Source: Deltaproteobacteria bacterium (GTDB taxonomy: Bacteria; Myxococcota_A; UBA796; UBA2385). Taken from it: 64,000 nt of DNA. Below are positions 63,902-64,000 of the stretch, piece by piece. Position numbers and translations under genes: made by a program. A model generated the notes under the pieces. The model was not told where the DNA came from and searched no databases. It saw only the letters and a list, made by a program, of their open reading frames with translations. The stretch spans positions 42,736 to 106,735 of the forward strand of contig JAEUKK010000074.1 in NCBI GenBank assembly GCA_016792625.1. Reading direction: 5' to 3'. Numbering within the stretch: position 1 is the stretch's first letter; every line of letters starts with the position of its first letter.

Positions 63902-64000
63902 GGCCTCCGCAAGCCGGCCCCGCTGGGCTGCAGCGGCGCTGACGCAGACCCCTCGGCGCGGTCCGGCGCGCGGTCGCTGTCCGCCTCCGCTCCAGACAAA

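Overview
The window is very GC-rich, densely packed bacterial chromosome with short intergenic gaps, frequent 4-base stop/start overlaps and many ORF shadows on the opposite strand. Several traits suggest a Myxococcota or related deltaproteobacterial-type genome: many lipoproteins and outer-membrane barrels, TPR, FHA and hybrid-kinase proteins, Asp/Thr/Gly/Ser-rich lipoprotein tails, and a tRNA-Gln / prs / rplY / pth / rpsF / rpsR / rplI / dnaB neighbourhood. This is inference from gene content; there is no rRNA in the window. I see no CRISPR array, transposase, phage gene or replication origin, and the whole window reads as core chromosome.

Layout. 76-3929 (minus): a three-gene signalling operon (receiver-histidine kinase, HAMP sensor kinase with a decayed ATPase domain, FecR-like membrane protein). 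4137-4700: calcium-loop repeat lipoprotein. 4765-8614 (minus): grpE, trmL, manC, a small lipoprotein and gmd; ManC and Gmd are consecutive steps of GDP-mannose / GDP-6-deoxyhexose synthesis. 8766-10070: DUF4340-type protein. 10080-11459 (minus): membrane-anchored unknown. 11597-13868: ECF sigma factor, zinc anti-sigma factor and a bactofilin-like membrane protein. 13872-15158 (minus): exported metallophosphoesterase-like protein lacking key ligands. 15285-17788: a beta-propeller lipoprotein and a second, translationally coupled unknown. 17843-19711 (minus): glmS. 19922-20830: GAF protein. 20861-24207 (minus): coaD and two TPR membrane paralogues. 24615-25382: molybdopterin-binding-fold protein. 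25429-33237 (minus): PBP1B-like synthase, transketolase, a hybrid kinase, an outer-membrane barrel and a periplasmic protein.

33388-36329 (plus): phosphopantetheinyl transferase, a tail-anchored unknown and a TPR protein with a probable dead zincin domain. 36351-37901 (minus) guaA is divergent from xdhC (37992-38837). 38829-49457 (minus): HTH/receiver-like protein, FHA protein, unknown, dnaB, rplI, rpsR, rpsF, hppA, pth, rplY, prs and tRNA-Gln. 49672-51231 (minus): membrane protein with decayed DsbA-like and SUMF1-like domains. 51445-54263: PEBP lipoprotein plus a divergent UvrA-like ATPase. 54275-57826 (minus): CGFS glutaredoxin and a very long S41 protease. 58131-63901 (plus): a multidomain class A PBP with a zinc ribbon and a cysteine-rich insert, a cysteine-rich lipoprotein, an outer-membrane protein and hpt.

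A recurring theme is decay of catalytic domains while the fold is kept: sensor kinase ATPase, metallophosphoesterase, zincin, DsbA/SUMF1 and one half of the UvrA-like protein. The most unusual items are the PBP with three W-C-x2-C-D repeats inside its transpeptidase region, the asymmetric UvrA paralogue, and a structured rpsF leader that appears to sequester the Shine-Dalgarno sequence.
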